A DNA stretch of 64,000 nucleotides from PFJX01 sp031426815 (GTDB taxonomy: Bacteria > Pseudomonadota > Gammaproteobacteria > Burkholderiales > Thiobacillaceae): positions 1 through 64,000 of the forward strand of contig JASJPG010000008.1 of assembly GCA_031426815.1 (NCBI GenBank). The letters are read 5' to 3'. Shown piece by piece: positions 50,338 to 56,996 of this stretch (its first letter is position 1; every line of letters begins with the position of its first letter). Position numbers and translations under genes: made by a program. The notes under the pieces were generated by a model. That model was not told the origin of the DNA. It ran no database searches and worked only from the letters and a program-made list of their open reading frames with translations.

Positions 50338-52104
50338 TCAACTCACCAGCGCCAGCTTGGGCCGCTCCTGAGTCAATTCACGGGCCTGGCGCAATGCCTC
50401 GGCCACCGTCCCCACGTCATCCGGCAACACCCCCTCCGGCCAGCCTGCTTTCAGCGCGCGCAGATCCTCGCGGCCCCAGTCCGGCAGCAGGCGCGTCAAC
50501 AGCGCGGCGGTCTCGGCATGGGTCATGCGCTTGATCTCCACATGGGCGCGGTCTGGCACGTTGAGCGCGGTACCGCGCTTGGGCAGCGCCGTCGGCTGGT
50601 AGATGTCCGCCAGGTGGCTGTGTGCATTGAGGCCGCCGAATGGCGCGGTCTGCTTGGCGCGCGCCTTGGTCGCGTCCTGGTCCGGGAACGCCATCGCATC
50701 CATGCGCTTGGCGGCCTTGTCTGCGGCGGTGTCGGCGGTCGCCTTGTAGGTCTCATTCCAGACTGGGGCGTCGGCCTCGAAGCCGTATTCATCCGGCGCC
50801 GGCTCCGCTTCCAGGCGGTGGAACACATCCTCGCCGTCGTACCGAGTCATGCGCAGATGCAGCGAGCAATCGCCGCCAATCAGCAGCGGCCGCACCATCA
50901 CCTTGTCGCCGGCACAGATGCCGTCCAGGCCATCCACCTTGTAATAACGGGTGCGCGGTGCGGCTGGGTGCTTGAAGCTGATGGTCAGCTCGCGTGAAAC
51001 CGGGCGCTCCAGTTCCTTGCCCGACAACAGCGCACGACAGGTTTCCAGGCCGGGCAGAATGCGCAGCTGCGCGCTGCTGATGCGCCGCCACAGGTTGTAA
51101 CGCGCGGTCGGCTCCATGCCGCGCCGGCGCAAACGGCAGTCGTCCCGCACAATCAAGTCGGCGTTGAATGCGTTCTGCCAATGCAGCACCGCCGCATTCA
51201 GTTGCTCCACGCTTTCCACCGGCTCGAACTTCAAACGGCTCTCGAACTTGGTTTCCACCAGGTTGTTGCCGTTCTCCACGCCGCCCTTCACTCGCGCCTT
51301 GCCGGCGGCATGTTCGATCGCCGTCACTTCCAGGCTGAGCAGCAGGTTCTTGATTGCCGCTGCCGTGTTGGCGCTGCCCTTGTCCCACACCAGGATTTTC
51401 GGCACGCCGTGAAACTCGCGGCCGGGCTGCTGGCCCCAGGCCCACATCAGAAAATCGAACAGGATCACCGGATTCTCGCCGGCCGCCTCGTAGTAGCGCA
51501 CCGCCAGGACAGCGCTGGCATGGTCGTACAGCACATAGCGCCAGACCTTCAGCTTTACCTTGGCATAGTTGTCCAGCTTGTTCTTGTAGAAGGCGTCCGC
51601 CTCCATGATGTGCTGCTGTCCGCGCATGTAATAAAGCACGCACAGCGACGGATCCACCTGGTGCACATGGTTAGGGTGCAGGCTCTTCAACCGGCCCGGC
51701 GCATCGGCCTTTTCCTGCGTATCCAGATCGAGCTTGCGCGCCTTCATCAGCTTGTTCAGCTGGCCGTTTGACACCGGCAGATCGAGATCATTGGCCACCA
51801 TGATGCTGGCGCCGGTGCTGGTAAACAGCGTGCGCTTGCCGTTCTTGCGCACCGCCTCGCGCTTCATGGCCGCCAGCATCTCAATCCGTTCCACCGGCAC
51901 GCATGTTGTGCCCTTGTCGGCGCGCGCCTTACGGCCGGAATGCCAGCCCACCTCGCTGCGCAAACGGTTGTACAACTTGGCCCGGCTCCAGCCCAGGAAA
52001 CCGGTGACTTCCAGCACAATCGGCTCGGTCTGGCCGTGTGCGGCCGCGTCGATCCGGCGTGCCACGTCGGCCAGGTAATCGCGGATATCGGGCGCCAGTG
52101 CCAT
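50338..52104 (-). CDS. phage transposase A (DDE, rve superfamily)
   Basis: A 588-residue transposase. An N-terminal HTH region (about 25-60, VLEVTGFLGWSRAKLYNRL) precedes an rve catalytic core with Asp151 (HQVDPS), Asp241 (VWDKGSAN) and Glu277 (KGGVENGN), then a Mu-transposase C-terminal beta-barrel and a basic tail. It carries out replicative transposition of the phage at its ends. It belongs to the BcepMu-type lineage by company with the ExeA-like B gene. Confidence 0.93.
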   Translation of the reverse strand: MALAPDIRDYLADVARRIDAAAHGQTEPIVLEVTGFLGWSRAKLYNRLRSEVGWHSGRKARADKGTTCVPVERIEMLAAMKREAVRKNGKRTLFTSTGASIMVANDLDLPVSNGQLNKLMKARKLDLDTQEKADAPGRLKSLHPNHVHQVDPSLCVLYYMRGQQHIMEADAFYKNKLDNYAKVKLKVWRYVLYDHASAVLAVRYYEAAGENPVILFDFLMWAWGQQPGREFHGVPKILVWDKGSANTAAAIKNLLLSLEVTAIEHAAGKARVKGGVENGNNLVETKFESRLKFEPVESVEQLNAAVLHWQNAFNADLIVRDDCRLRRRGMEPTARYNLWRRISSAQLRILPGLETCRALLSGKELERPVSRELTISFKHPAAPRTRYYKVDGLDGICAGDKVMVRPLLIGGDCSLHLRMTRYDGEDVFHRLEAEPAPDEYGFEADAPVWNETYKATADTAADKAAKRMDAMAFPDQDATKARAKQTAPFGGLNAHSHLADIYQPTALPKRGTALNVPDRAHVEIKRMTHAETAALLTRLLPDWGREDLRALKAGWPEGVLPDDVGTVAEALRQARELTQERPKLALVS

Positions 52105-52113
52105 GATTGCCCC

Positions 52114-53052
52114 TTAATCCTGCTCGTACGGCAGGATGTAGGTCTTGTCCATGTCGATGTAACCCGACAGGGTCAGACCAAACTGGTTGCGCAACCCGGC
52201 CGCCAGCGTGCACAAGCGTTCGATCTGCTCCGCCATGCGGAACACCACGCCCTTGTATTGCTCGTGCGCCGGTTCGGACTCGTCCATTTGCTGGTAGACC
52301 AGATCGGTCGCTTCGATCAGCGTCAGGTGTTTGGACAACACCTCATCCATCACCTTGCCCAAGGCGTGCAGATCGTCCTTCAGGCCGTCAATCTGCTCGG
52401 GCCAGGGGGATTCCGTCAGCGGACTGTGTTGGGTCTTCTGCTTTTCCGCCTTCACCGCCAGCTCATTGATCTTTGCCTGGTTCTGTTCAAGTACGCGGTC
52501 CTTGGCCTGCGATTCTTCTCGCGCCTCTCGTAGTGCCGCCTTGAGCTCGCGCGCCGTCATACACTCGATTTCATCCAGCGCCATGCCGGCGAATGTGCCG
52601 CCGTTCGCAAGCTCATCCAGGTCTTCGTTGTCCGCGTCGACCATCAGGTCAAGCAGCTTGCTTTGTCCGATTCGTCCAAACGTTTGGACAGTTTGCGGAT
52701 TCATCTCCAGCAACCGGCGCGTGGCGCTCATGAACTTGTAGGCGCTGGCCCGCGACAGGCCAAGCCGCTCCTCAACCAGCCGGTCGAAGTCGCCGCGCGG
52801 CTCGTGCTCGCGGATCAGCAGCACGCACTTGCCGGCCTCAATCAGCGAGTTGCTGGCATTGCCGATGTGGATGTTGAACTCGCTGATGACGCGTTCGCGG
52901 TCGTACAACATGCCGTTGCCGTACTTGGCATCCAGCTCCACCAACTGCCCGGCGCGCATGTTGGCAGCGGCCGCCACGGCGGGCAGGCCGGGGGTGTCTG
53001 CGTCGGTCACAACCACTTCGCGGTTTACGGTATTTGCGGGCGGGCGGGCCAT
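52114..53052 (-). CDS. DUF3102-like phage protein
   Basis: A 312-residue protein from ATG 53052. NASNSLIEAGKCVLLIREHE and LVEERLGLSRASAYKFM match DUF3102, an HTH-containing region; the second half is a coiled coil (about 165-230). Members occur in early regions of Mu-like phages and mobile elements. A regulatory or replication-accessory role is likely. It lies 9 bp upstream of transposase A. Confidence 0.75.
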   Translation of the reverse strand: MARPPANTVNREVVVTDADTPGLPAVAAAANMRAGQLVELDAKYGNGMLYDRERVISEFNIHIGNASNSLIEAGKCVLLIREHEPRGDFDRLVEERLGLSRASAYKFMSATRRLLEMNPQTVQTFGRIGQSKLLDLMVDADNEDLDELANGGTFAGMALDEIECMTARELKAALREAREESQAKDRVLEQNQAKINELAVKAEKQKTQHSPLTESPWPEQIDGLKDDLHALGKVMDEVLSKHLTLIEATDLVYQQMDESEPAHEQYKGVVFRMAEQIERLCTLAAGLRNQFGLTLSGYIDMDKTYILPYEQD

Positions 53053-53053
53053 G

Positions 53054-53353
53054 TCAAACCCCCATCCGTTCGAGAACCACATGGTTGATCTTGCTCGGCC
53101 AGCCGGCATTGCACAGCCAGGTCAACGCCTGGTTGAGGCCCATACCGTTGCGGATGCGCTGAATAAGCTGCTCGCTGACGGCCATCATCACGCGGGCATC
53201 GGTATCGCTGATGTCGTGATTGGCCAACGCCTGATCGAGCAGCTTGCGCGCGCCCAGCTCTTTCAGGGTGTCGCCAAGCAGCGCAGCGTTCAGCACCATT
53301 TCTCTCAACTCGGCCGTCGTGGCGCGCCGGTCGTGCAGGGTGTCGTCGTTCAT
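53054..53353 (-). CDS. hypothetical early phage protein
   Basis: A 99-residue helical protein (MNDDTLHDRRATTAELREMV). No family recognised. It lies 1 bp from the DUF3102 gene and 7 bp from a winged-helix gene, so it is part of the leftward early operon. Confidence 0.6.
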   Translation of the reverse strand: MNDDTLHDRRATTAELREMVLNAALLGDTLKELGARKLLDQALANHDISDTDARVMMAVSEQLIQRIRNGMGLNQALTWLCNAGWPSKINHVVLERMGV

Positions 53354-53360
53354 GGTTTCC

Positions 53361-53666
53361 TCAGTTGCGGGTGATGCGGGTTTTAAGTTCGTCGACGCGG
53401 TTCGATGCGTCGTCCAGGCTCTTCAAGATTCCGTAGCAGGCTTGGGCATGCCGCACGCTGGCGCGGATGCGGCCGGTCTCGGGAATGCGCTCGGCAAACC
53501 CTTCCGCCTCCAGCGCCGCCACGTGGTGAACCACCTGGCTGGCACTGATGCCGGTCGCCTTGCTGATGTCGCCATTGGTCAGGCCGTGGGAGAAGTGCTT
53601 TTCCAGCAGGCGCAGGATGCGCAGCGTCGTGATGCTGGCCTGCGGTGGGCGGGCGCGCTCAGCCAT
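53361..53666 (-). CDS. winged-helix DNA-binding protein
   Basis: A 101-residue protein with a clear winged HTH: LRILRLLEKHFSHGLTNGDI then SKATGISASQVVHHVAALEA and a hairpin wing (GFAERIPETGRIRAS). The C-terminal helix may dimerise. IclR/MarR-like fold, typical of early regulators. It overlaps the upstream HTH gene by 8 bp. Confidence 0.75.
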   Translation of the reverse strand: MAERARPPQASITTLRILRLLEKHFSHGLTNGDISKATGISASQVVHHVAALEAEGFAERIPETGRIRASVRHAQACYGILKSLDDASNRVDELKTRITRN

Positions 53667-54129
53667 GGTTCAGCTCCAGTTCCGGCTGCGCGTGCTGCGC
53701 CACGTTGGTGCGGTGCCAGGCGGTTTGCTCCATGTGGGCGGTCAGCGCCGCCTGGGTAGCGAGCAGGTCCGCTTTGCCAGCATAGAAATCAGACAGCAGC
53801 ACCATCGCGGTCGAAAACGACTGGTGCATCTGCAACAGGTCGTCATCGAACAGATCGCGCCCACTGGGCGCCGGCACCAGCAGCAGGCCGCGTGCATAGC
53901 TCAGGTGGTCAGACACGAAGTGAATGCCGCAGATCGCCTCATACGACTGCACCAGCGAGAGGTGCATCTGACCGTTCGACAGCCACTTGTAGAGCAGGTC
54001 GGCGCTGATCCCCATTTTGTCGGCGATGCGCTCCACGCTCAGGTTGTGGCGCTCTTTGGCGTAGTCCTTGCACATCCGCATCGCCTCTACGGTGCTGCGC
54101 GGGATGAGCCGTTTCCAATTGCGTGCCAT
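53659..54129 (-). CDS. HTH phage regulatory protein
   Basis: A 156-residue protein from ATG 54129 (GAGGA 8 bp upstream). The HTH is LSVERIADKMGISADLLYKW (about 35-54), with a C-terminal helical region (about 100-140). It resembles regulator-like proteins of BcepMu-type early regions. A frame extension to 54393 overlaps the oppositely oriented small gene and is not credible. Confidence 0.7.
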   Translation of the reverse strand: MARNWKRLIPRSTVEAMRMCKDYAKERHNLSVERIADKMGISADLLYKWLSNGQMHLSLVQSYEAICGIHFVSDHLSYARGLLLVPAPSGRDLFDDDLLQMHQSFSTAMVLLSDFYAGKADLLATQAALTAHMEQTAWHRTNVAQHAQPELELNHG

Positions 54130-54237
54130 GTCGGAAATCCTCAGAAAGTGCGGTTCAGAACAAAATGCAGTTTGGAACCCATACAACGCCGTTGCCTTGC
54201 GTACAATTTGCAGCAACAACACAAAGCGGAGACGGTC

Positions 54238-54489
54238 ATGGCGGGCATGGACTTTGACGAGTTGGCGGCGCGCATCGACGGGGTGGCCTGGGTGCTCAAG
54301 TCGCTCATTGCGGACCTTGAAATATCGGGTTGCCTGGATGGGCCGGGCTTCTGTGATCGCATCCGAGCAACGGGGCGTCAGCGTGAAAGCCATACGGATC
54401 TGGCGCGGTCCGGCTTACAAATACAGATGATTGCGGCGGCGCTGGATGCCGCGCGGGCAACTCGCCAAAAATGGGCGACAGAGGATTGA
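54238..54489 (+). CDS. small rightward gene inside the leftward early block
   Basis: An 83-residue helical protein from ATG 54238 (GGAG 6 bp upstream): MAGMDFDELAARIDGVAWVL, ending RATRQKWATED. No family recognised. It diverges from the HTH gene at 54129, with a 108-bp spacer that must carry promoters for both. An independent rightward gene between two leftward early genes suggests lysogenic or regulatory expression. Confidence 0.6.
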   Translation: MAGMDFDELAARIDGVAWVLKSLIADLEISGCLDGPGFCDRIRATGRQRESHTDLARSGLQIQMIAAALDAARATRQKWATED

Positions 54490-54516
54490 AACCATATGCG
54501 TCGAACATCGCGGGCC

Positions 54517-54630
54517 TCACACAGGCCGTTGAACAAACCAGCCGCCGCCGATCGAGGCACGGATGGCAACGGTGCGGTACAGCCGGTGGTGCAGCAGGCT
54601 GCGCAGGCGGGAAAGAGAAATGCGGTTCAT
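54517..54630 (-). CDS. 37-residue basic peptide
   Basis: A short frame from ATG 54630 with AAGGAG 7 bp upstream: MNRISLSRLRSLLHHRLYRT, then VAIRASIGGGWFVQRPV. It follows the gp16-family gene by 14 bp. Strong ribosome-binding site and position support it, but its size prevents any functional call. Confidence 0.4.
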   Translation of the reverse strand: MNRISLSRLRSLLHHRLYRTVAIRASIGGGWFVQRPV

Positions 54631-54644
54631 GGCCATCTCCTTGT

Positions 54645-54866
54645 TCAGGCCGCGAGCGCATTGGCGGGGTCGGTGCAGGCTTCTCCGGCCTTGATGCCCA
54701 GCTTGACGGCGATGTTGTGGGACTGGCCGCGCAAGGGTTTGCGCTGGCCGGAAAGAATCATGATGACCAGGTTCGGGTTGAACCCGTTGGCAACGGCCCA
54801 GGCCGAAACTGAAACGCCTTTGCGTTCCAGCTCTGCCCTGGCTTCTTGAGGTGTGCGCAGATTCAT
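54645..54866 (-). CDS. BcepMu gp16-family regulator (Ner-like position)
   Basis: A 73-residue protein from ATG 54866 (AAGGAG 7 bp upstream). RTPQEARAELERKGVSVSAW, then AVANGFNPNLVIMILSGQRK is the HTH of the phage-associated BcepMu gp16 family, which sits where Mu has ner. It is first of the leftward early operon and diverges from the repressor; it probably damps early or repressor transcription. Confidence 0.85.
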   Translation of the reverse strand: MNLRTPQEARAELERKGVSVSAWAVANGFNPNLVIMILSGQRKPLRGQSHNIAVKLGIKAGEACTDPANALAA

Positions 54867-54964
54867 GGGGCGGCTCCTTGCTTTGGTTGTGTGTGCACAA
54901 TCGAGTGCATGGATTGAATTATTGCTCAATATTTTGAGCATATCAACTGGACTTGTGAAAATAA
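54867..54964. promoter_or_regulatory. divergent early/repressor control region
   Basis: A 98-bp AT-rich spacer between the gp16-family gene and the repressor. It holds a perfect 7-bp inverted repeat TGCTCAA-TATT-TTGAGCA (54923-54940), the best operator candidate for the repressor and/or Ner-like protein. The early promoter (leftward) and the lysogenic promoter (rightward) must both lie here. Confidence 0.65.
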
Positions 54965-55384
54965 ATGAGCGGATTTGCTGATCGTCTTCGCGAAGAAATT
55001 GAGCGGATCGGAATTTCTAAGGTTGCCAATCTGATGGGGGTGGCCAGAAACACGGTTTACAACTGGATGGGTAATGCGAACGTGCCGCTCAATAACCTGA
55101 TGGCGCTGTATGGAATCGGGCTCGATGTTCTCTACGTCATTACCGGTGAACGCGGCGCAGACGCACTAAGCGAAGATGAGGCGGAGTTGCTTGAGTCATT
55201 CCGCGCCGCGCCGCTGGCCGTCAAGGCCGCTGCTATCGGCGCACTCCAGGGCGGCAGTGCATCGCCCGGAAAAATCAAACAAACAGTTTCAGCGCCGGCA
55301 GGCCAGGTGGCCGCCGGAGAAGTAGTCACCCAAACCCAGGGAGATGTTCATGTCGGTGGAGCAGGAGGTAAGCGCAAGCGCTGA
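54965..55384 (+). CDS. phage repressor, XRE-type HTH
   Basis: A 139-residue protein: HTH in residues about 5-65 (ERIGISKVANLMGVARNTVY, NWMGNANVPLNNLMALY) and a Gly/Ala-rich C-terminal tail ending GDVHVGGAGGKRKR. Position and orientation opposite to the gp16-family gene mark it as the lysogeny repressor. Two genes follow on the same strand and would be co-expressed in lysogens. Confidence 0.82.
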   Translation: MSGFADRLREEIERIGISKVANLMGVARNTVYNWMGNANVPLNNLMALYGIGLDVLYVITGERGADALSEDEAELLESFRAAPLAVKAAAIGALQGGSASPGKIKQTVSAPAGQVAAGEVVTQTQGDVHVGGAGGKRKR

Positions 55385-55532
55385 GCAGATTGGCGCTGGC
55401 GAGGTGGTCAGTCAGGTGCGCCTGGATATCTGCATTGGCGAGGGCGCAGCCAATCAGACCATCAATATCGGCGCGGTCTATACCGGGCCGATTCAAATTC
55501 ACTTGAATCTGTCCGCCGTTGCGGCGAAATAG
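55350..55532 (+). CDS. small protein sharing the repressor's tail motif
   Basis: A 60-residue protein from ATG 55350 (GGGAG 7 bp upstream), overlapping the repressor's end by 35 bp. Its GAGEVVSQVRLDICIGEGAA matches the repressor tail AAGEVVTQTQGDVHVGGAGG, so it may be an out-of-frame duplicate of that tail. It may modulate repressor assembly. No family recognised. Confidence 0.55.
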   Translation: MSVEQEVSASAEQIGAGEVVSQVRLDICIGEGAANQTINIGAVYTGPIQIHLNLSAVAAK

Positions 55533-55541
55533 GGAGCTGAA

Positions 55542-56705
55542 ATGCAAAACTTTATGGATAGAGTCCGCCGCCACGCCGAGCATGTCGTCAACGTGGGCAT
55601 GCATTGCGTGACTGAGGAAACCACCAAGCAGGCGCTGATCCTGCCGCTGCTGGATATCCTGGGCTTCTCGCCGTTTGATCCGCTGCGGGTCAAGGCCGAA
55701 TACAGCGCCGATTTTCCCGGTGCCAAAGTCAATGAGCGGGTCGACTACTCGCTGTTCTGCCACGGTGTGCCGGTGATGTTCATCGAGGCCAAGGCCTACG
55801 GTGAGAAGCTTTCCAACCACTCGCCCCAGCTCTCGCGCTACTTCAACGCCACGCCGGAGGTCACCATCGGCGCCATTACAAACGGCCAGGAATGGCGCTT
55901 CTTTACCGATCTCAACAACAAGAACGTGATGGACGTCGAGCCCTTCCTGGTGGTCGATTTCATCGGCCTGGATGAATCACAGGTCGGCCGTCTGTATCGC
56001 TTCCGTCATGATGAGTTTCAGCCCGACGCCTTGCGCACGCTGGCCGAGGAAAGCATCTACCTGGAGGCGTTCAAGGATGTGGTTCGCAACAGCGTGCTGG
56101 AATGCGATCAGGACTTCGTTCGCTACGTAGCCGGCAAATCCACGATTCAACGCACGTTGACGGCCAAGTTCCTGGAAATCATCACTCCCATCGTCAAGCA
56201 GGCCGTGGCCCAGTCGATGAGTGAACGCGTGGCGGACAGCTTGTCGGCGCCCAAGCCCGCCGCCCCCGTCGAAGTGGTGGCGCCGGTTGCTGCGCCCGAC
56301 CAGTTTGCCGACCAAATCGACCCGGCCAATCCCCGTATCGTTACGACCTATGCTGAACGCCGCATGATCGAAATCGTTCTGGATGTCTTGGGCGAAGGTA
56401 CAGAGATCGCTCCGAAGGACACCGAAAGCTATTTCGCCGTGCTCTACCAGGGCAAGGTTAATCGCTGGCTACTACGGTATTTCGCGGAAGGCAAGAACCC
56501 GCGCATTCAGGTGTGCGTGCCCTTGACCGAAGATCGAAAACGCGAAGTATCCCGCGCCGGCCTTCAGCTCGGCCCAGCCGATACCATTCTGCTGACGCAA
56601 CCCGAACACCTGATGCGCATCCCCGGCATCCTTTTCGACGCGTTGGCGTATTGCACAGACGATAGCAATTTCAAACGGGGTGGAGAAACAAAGCCGGGCG
56701 CATAA
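55542..56705 (+). CDS. HsdR N-terminal-like PD-(D/E)XK protein
   Basis: A 387-residue protein (GGGAG before the ATG). Residues about 25-150 match the type I restriction HsdR N-terminal domain: LILPLLDILGFSPFDPLRVK, then ERVDYSLFCHGVPVMFIEAK giving the D...EAK nuclease core, and IGAITNGQEWRFF. The remaining half is helical and unassigned. No helicase motifs, HsdM or HsdS are present. It is co-oriented with the repressor and ends before a terminator, so it is probably made in lysogens, consistent with a superinfection-exclusion or defence cargo gene. Confidence 0.78.
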   Translation: MQNFMDRVRRHAEHVVNVGMHCVTEETTKQALILPLLDILGFSPFDPLRVKAEYSADFPGAKVNERVDYSLFCHGVPVMFIEAKAYGEKLSNHSPQLSRYFNATPEVTIGAITNGQEWRFFTDLNNKNVMDVEPFLVVDFIGLDESQVGRLYRFRHDEFQPDALRTLAEESIYLEAFKDVVRNSVLECDQDFVRYVAGKSTIQRTLTAKFLEIITPIVKQAVAQSMSERVADSLSAPKPAAPVEVVAPVAAPDQFADQIDPANPRIVTTYAERRMIEIVLDVLGEGTEIAPKDTESYFAVLYQGKVNRWLLRYFAEGKNPRIQVCVPLTEDRKREVSRAGLQLGPADTILLTQPEHLMRIPGILFDALAYCTDDSNFKRGGETKPGA

Positions 56706-56854
56706 CCGCTTTGCCTGCTCGCCCAAACAAAGGCCATTGCAGCCAATCGCGCCCATTTCCCCAGGCCGACATACCCGCCGGCCCGGAAAGGTGCCCCTAA
56801 CACGTGTTTCCGCGCGGATGACGCGTGTTTTGAGCCGGGGTTAAACCTGTAGAT

Positions 56855-56884
56855 GCACGTGCATAGTGCGCAAGTGCTTTTTTT
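56855..56884 (+). terminator. intrinsic terminator ending the repressor unit
   Basis: GCACGTGC-ATAGTGC-GCAAGTGC (one mismatch in an 8-bp stem) followed by TTTTTTT. It separates lysogenic transcription from the late promoter of gene I. The rest of the 56706-56993 gap holds an overlapping ATGCACGTGCAT palindrome, a GGGTAGC...GCTACCC inverted pair (56886-56940) enclosing GGCGCTGAAGCGCC, and the promoter below. Confidence 0.7.
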
Positions 56885-56934
56885 GGGGTAGCGTAAAAAA
56901 ACACACGCGCACCGGGAGGCGCTGAAGCGCCAAG

Positions 56935-56996
56935 CTACCCGCTGACCCAGGTCAGCATCCCCACAGCCGTCCCGCTGCCAGAAACTGGCAGCCATG
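56935..56996 (+). promoter_or_regulatory. putative late promoter PI
   Basis: Perfect dyad GCTGACCCAGGTCAGC at 56941-56956, preceded by TACCC, exactly 37 nt before the gene I ATG; GAAACTG lies at nt 25-31 of the spacer. Sequence, orientation and spacing equal those at the amidase gene (43585-43645). A hairpin CTGCCA-GAAAC-TGGCAG ends 2 nt before the ATG and there is no Shine-Dalgarno. Confidence 0.7.

Noticed and set aside
55542..56705. Part of a complete type I restriction-modification system
   Set aside because: No helicase motifs in the protein and no hsdM or hsdS gene nearby; it is a stand-alone N-terminal-domain protein.
35135..56993. Simple misassembly as the explanation of the inverted prophage block
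   Set aside because: Not excluded, but each half has its own terminator plus identical late-promoter element at the expected Mu positions, and terminal repeats abut the host junction, which favours a real arrangement.
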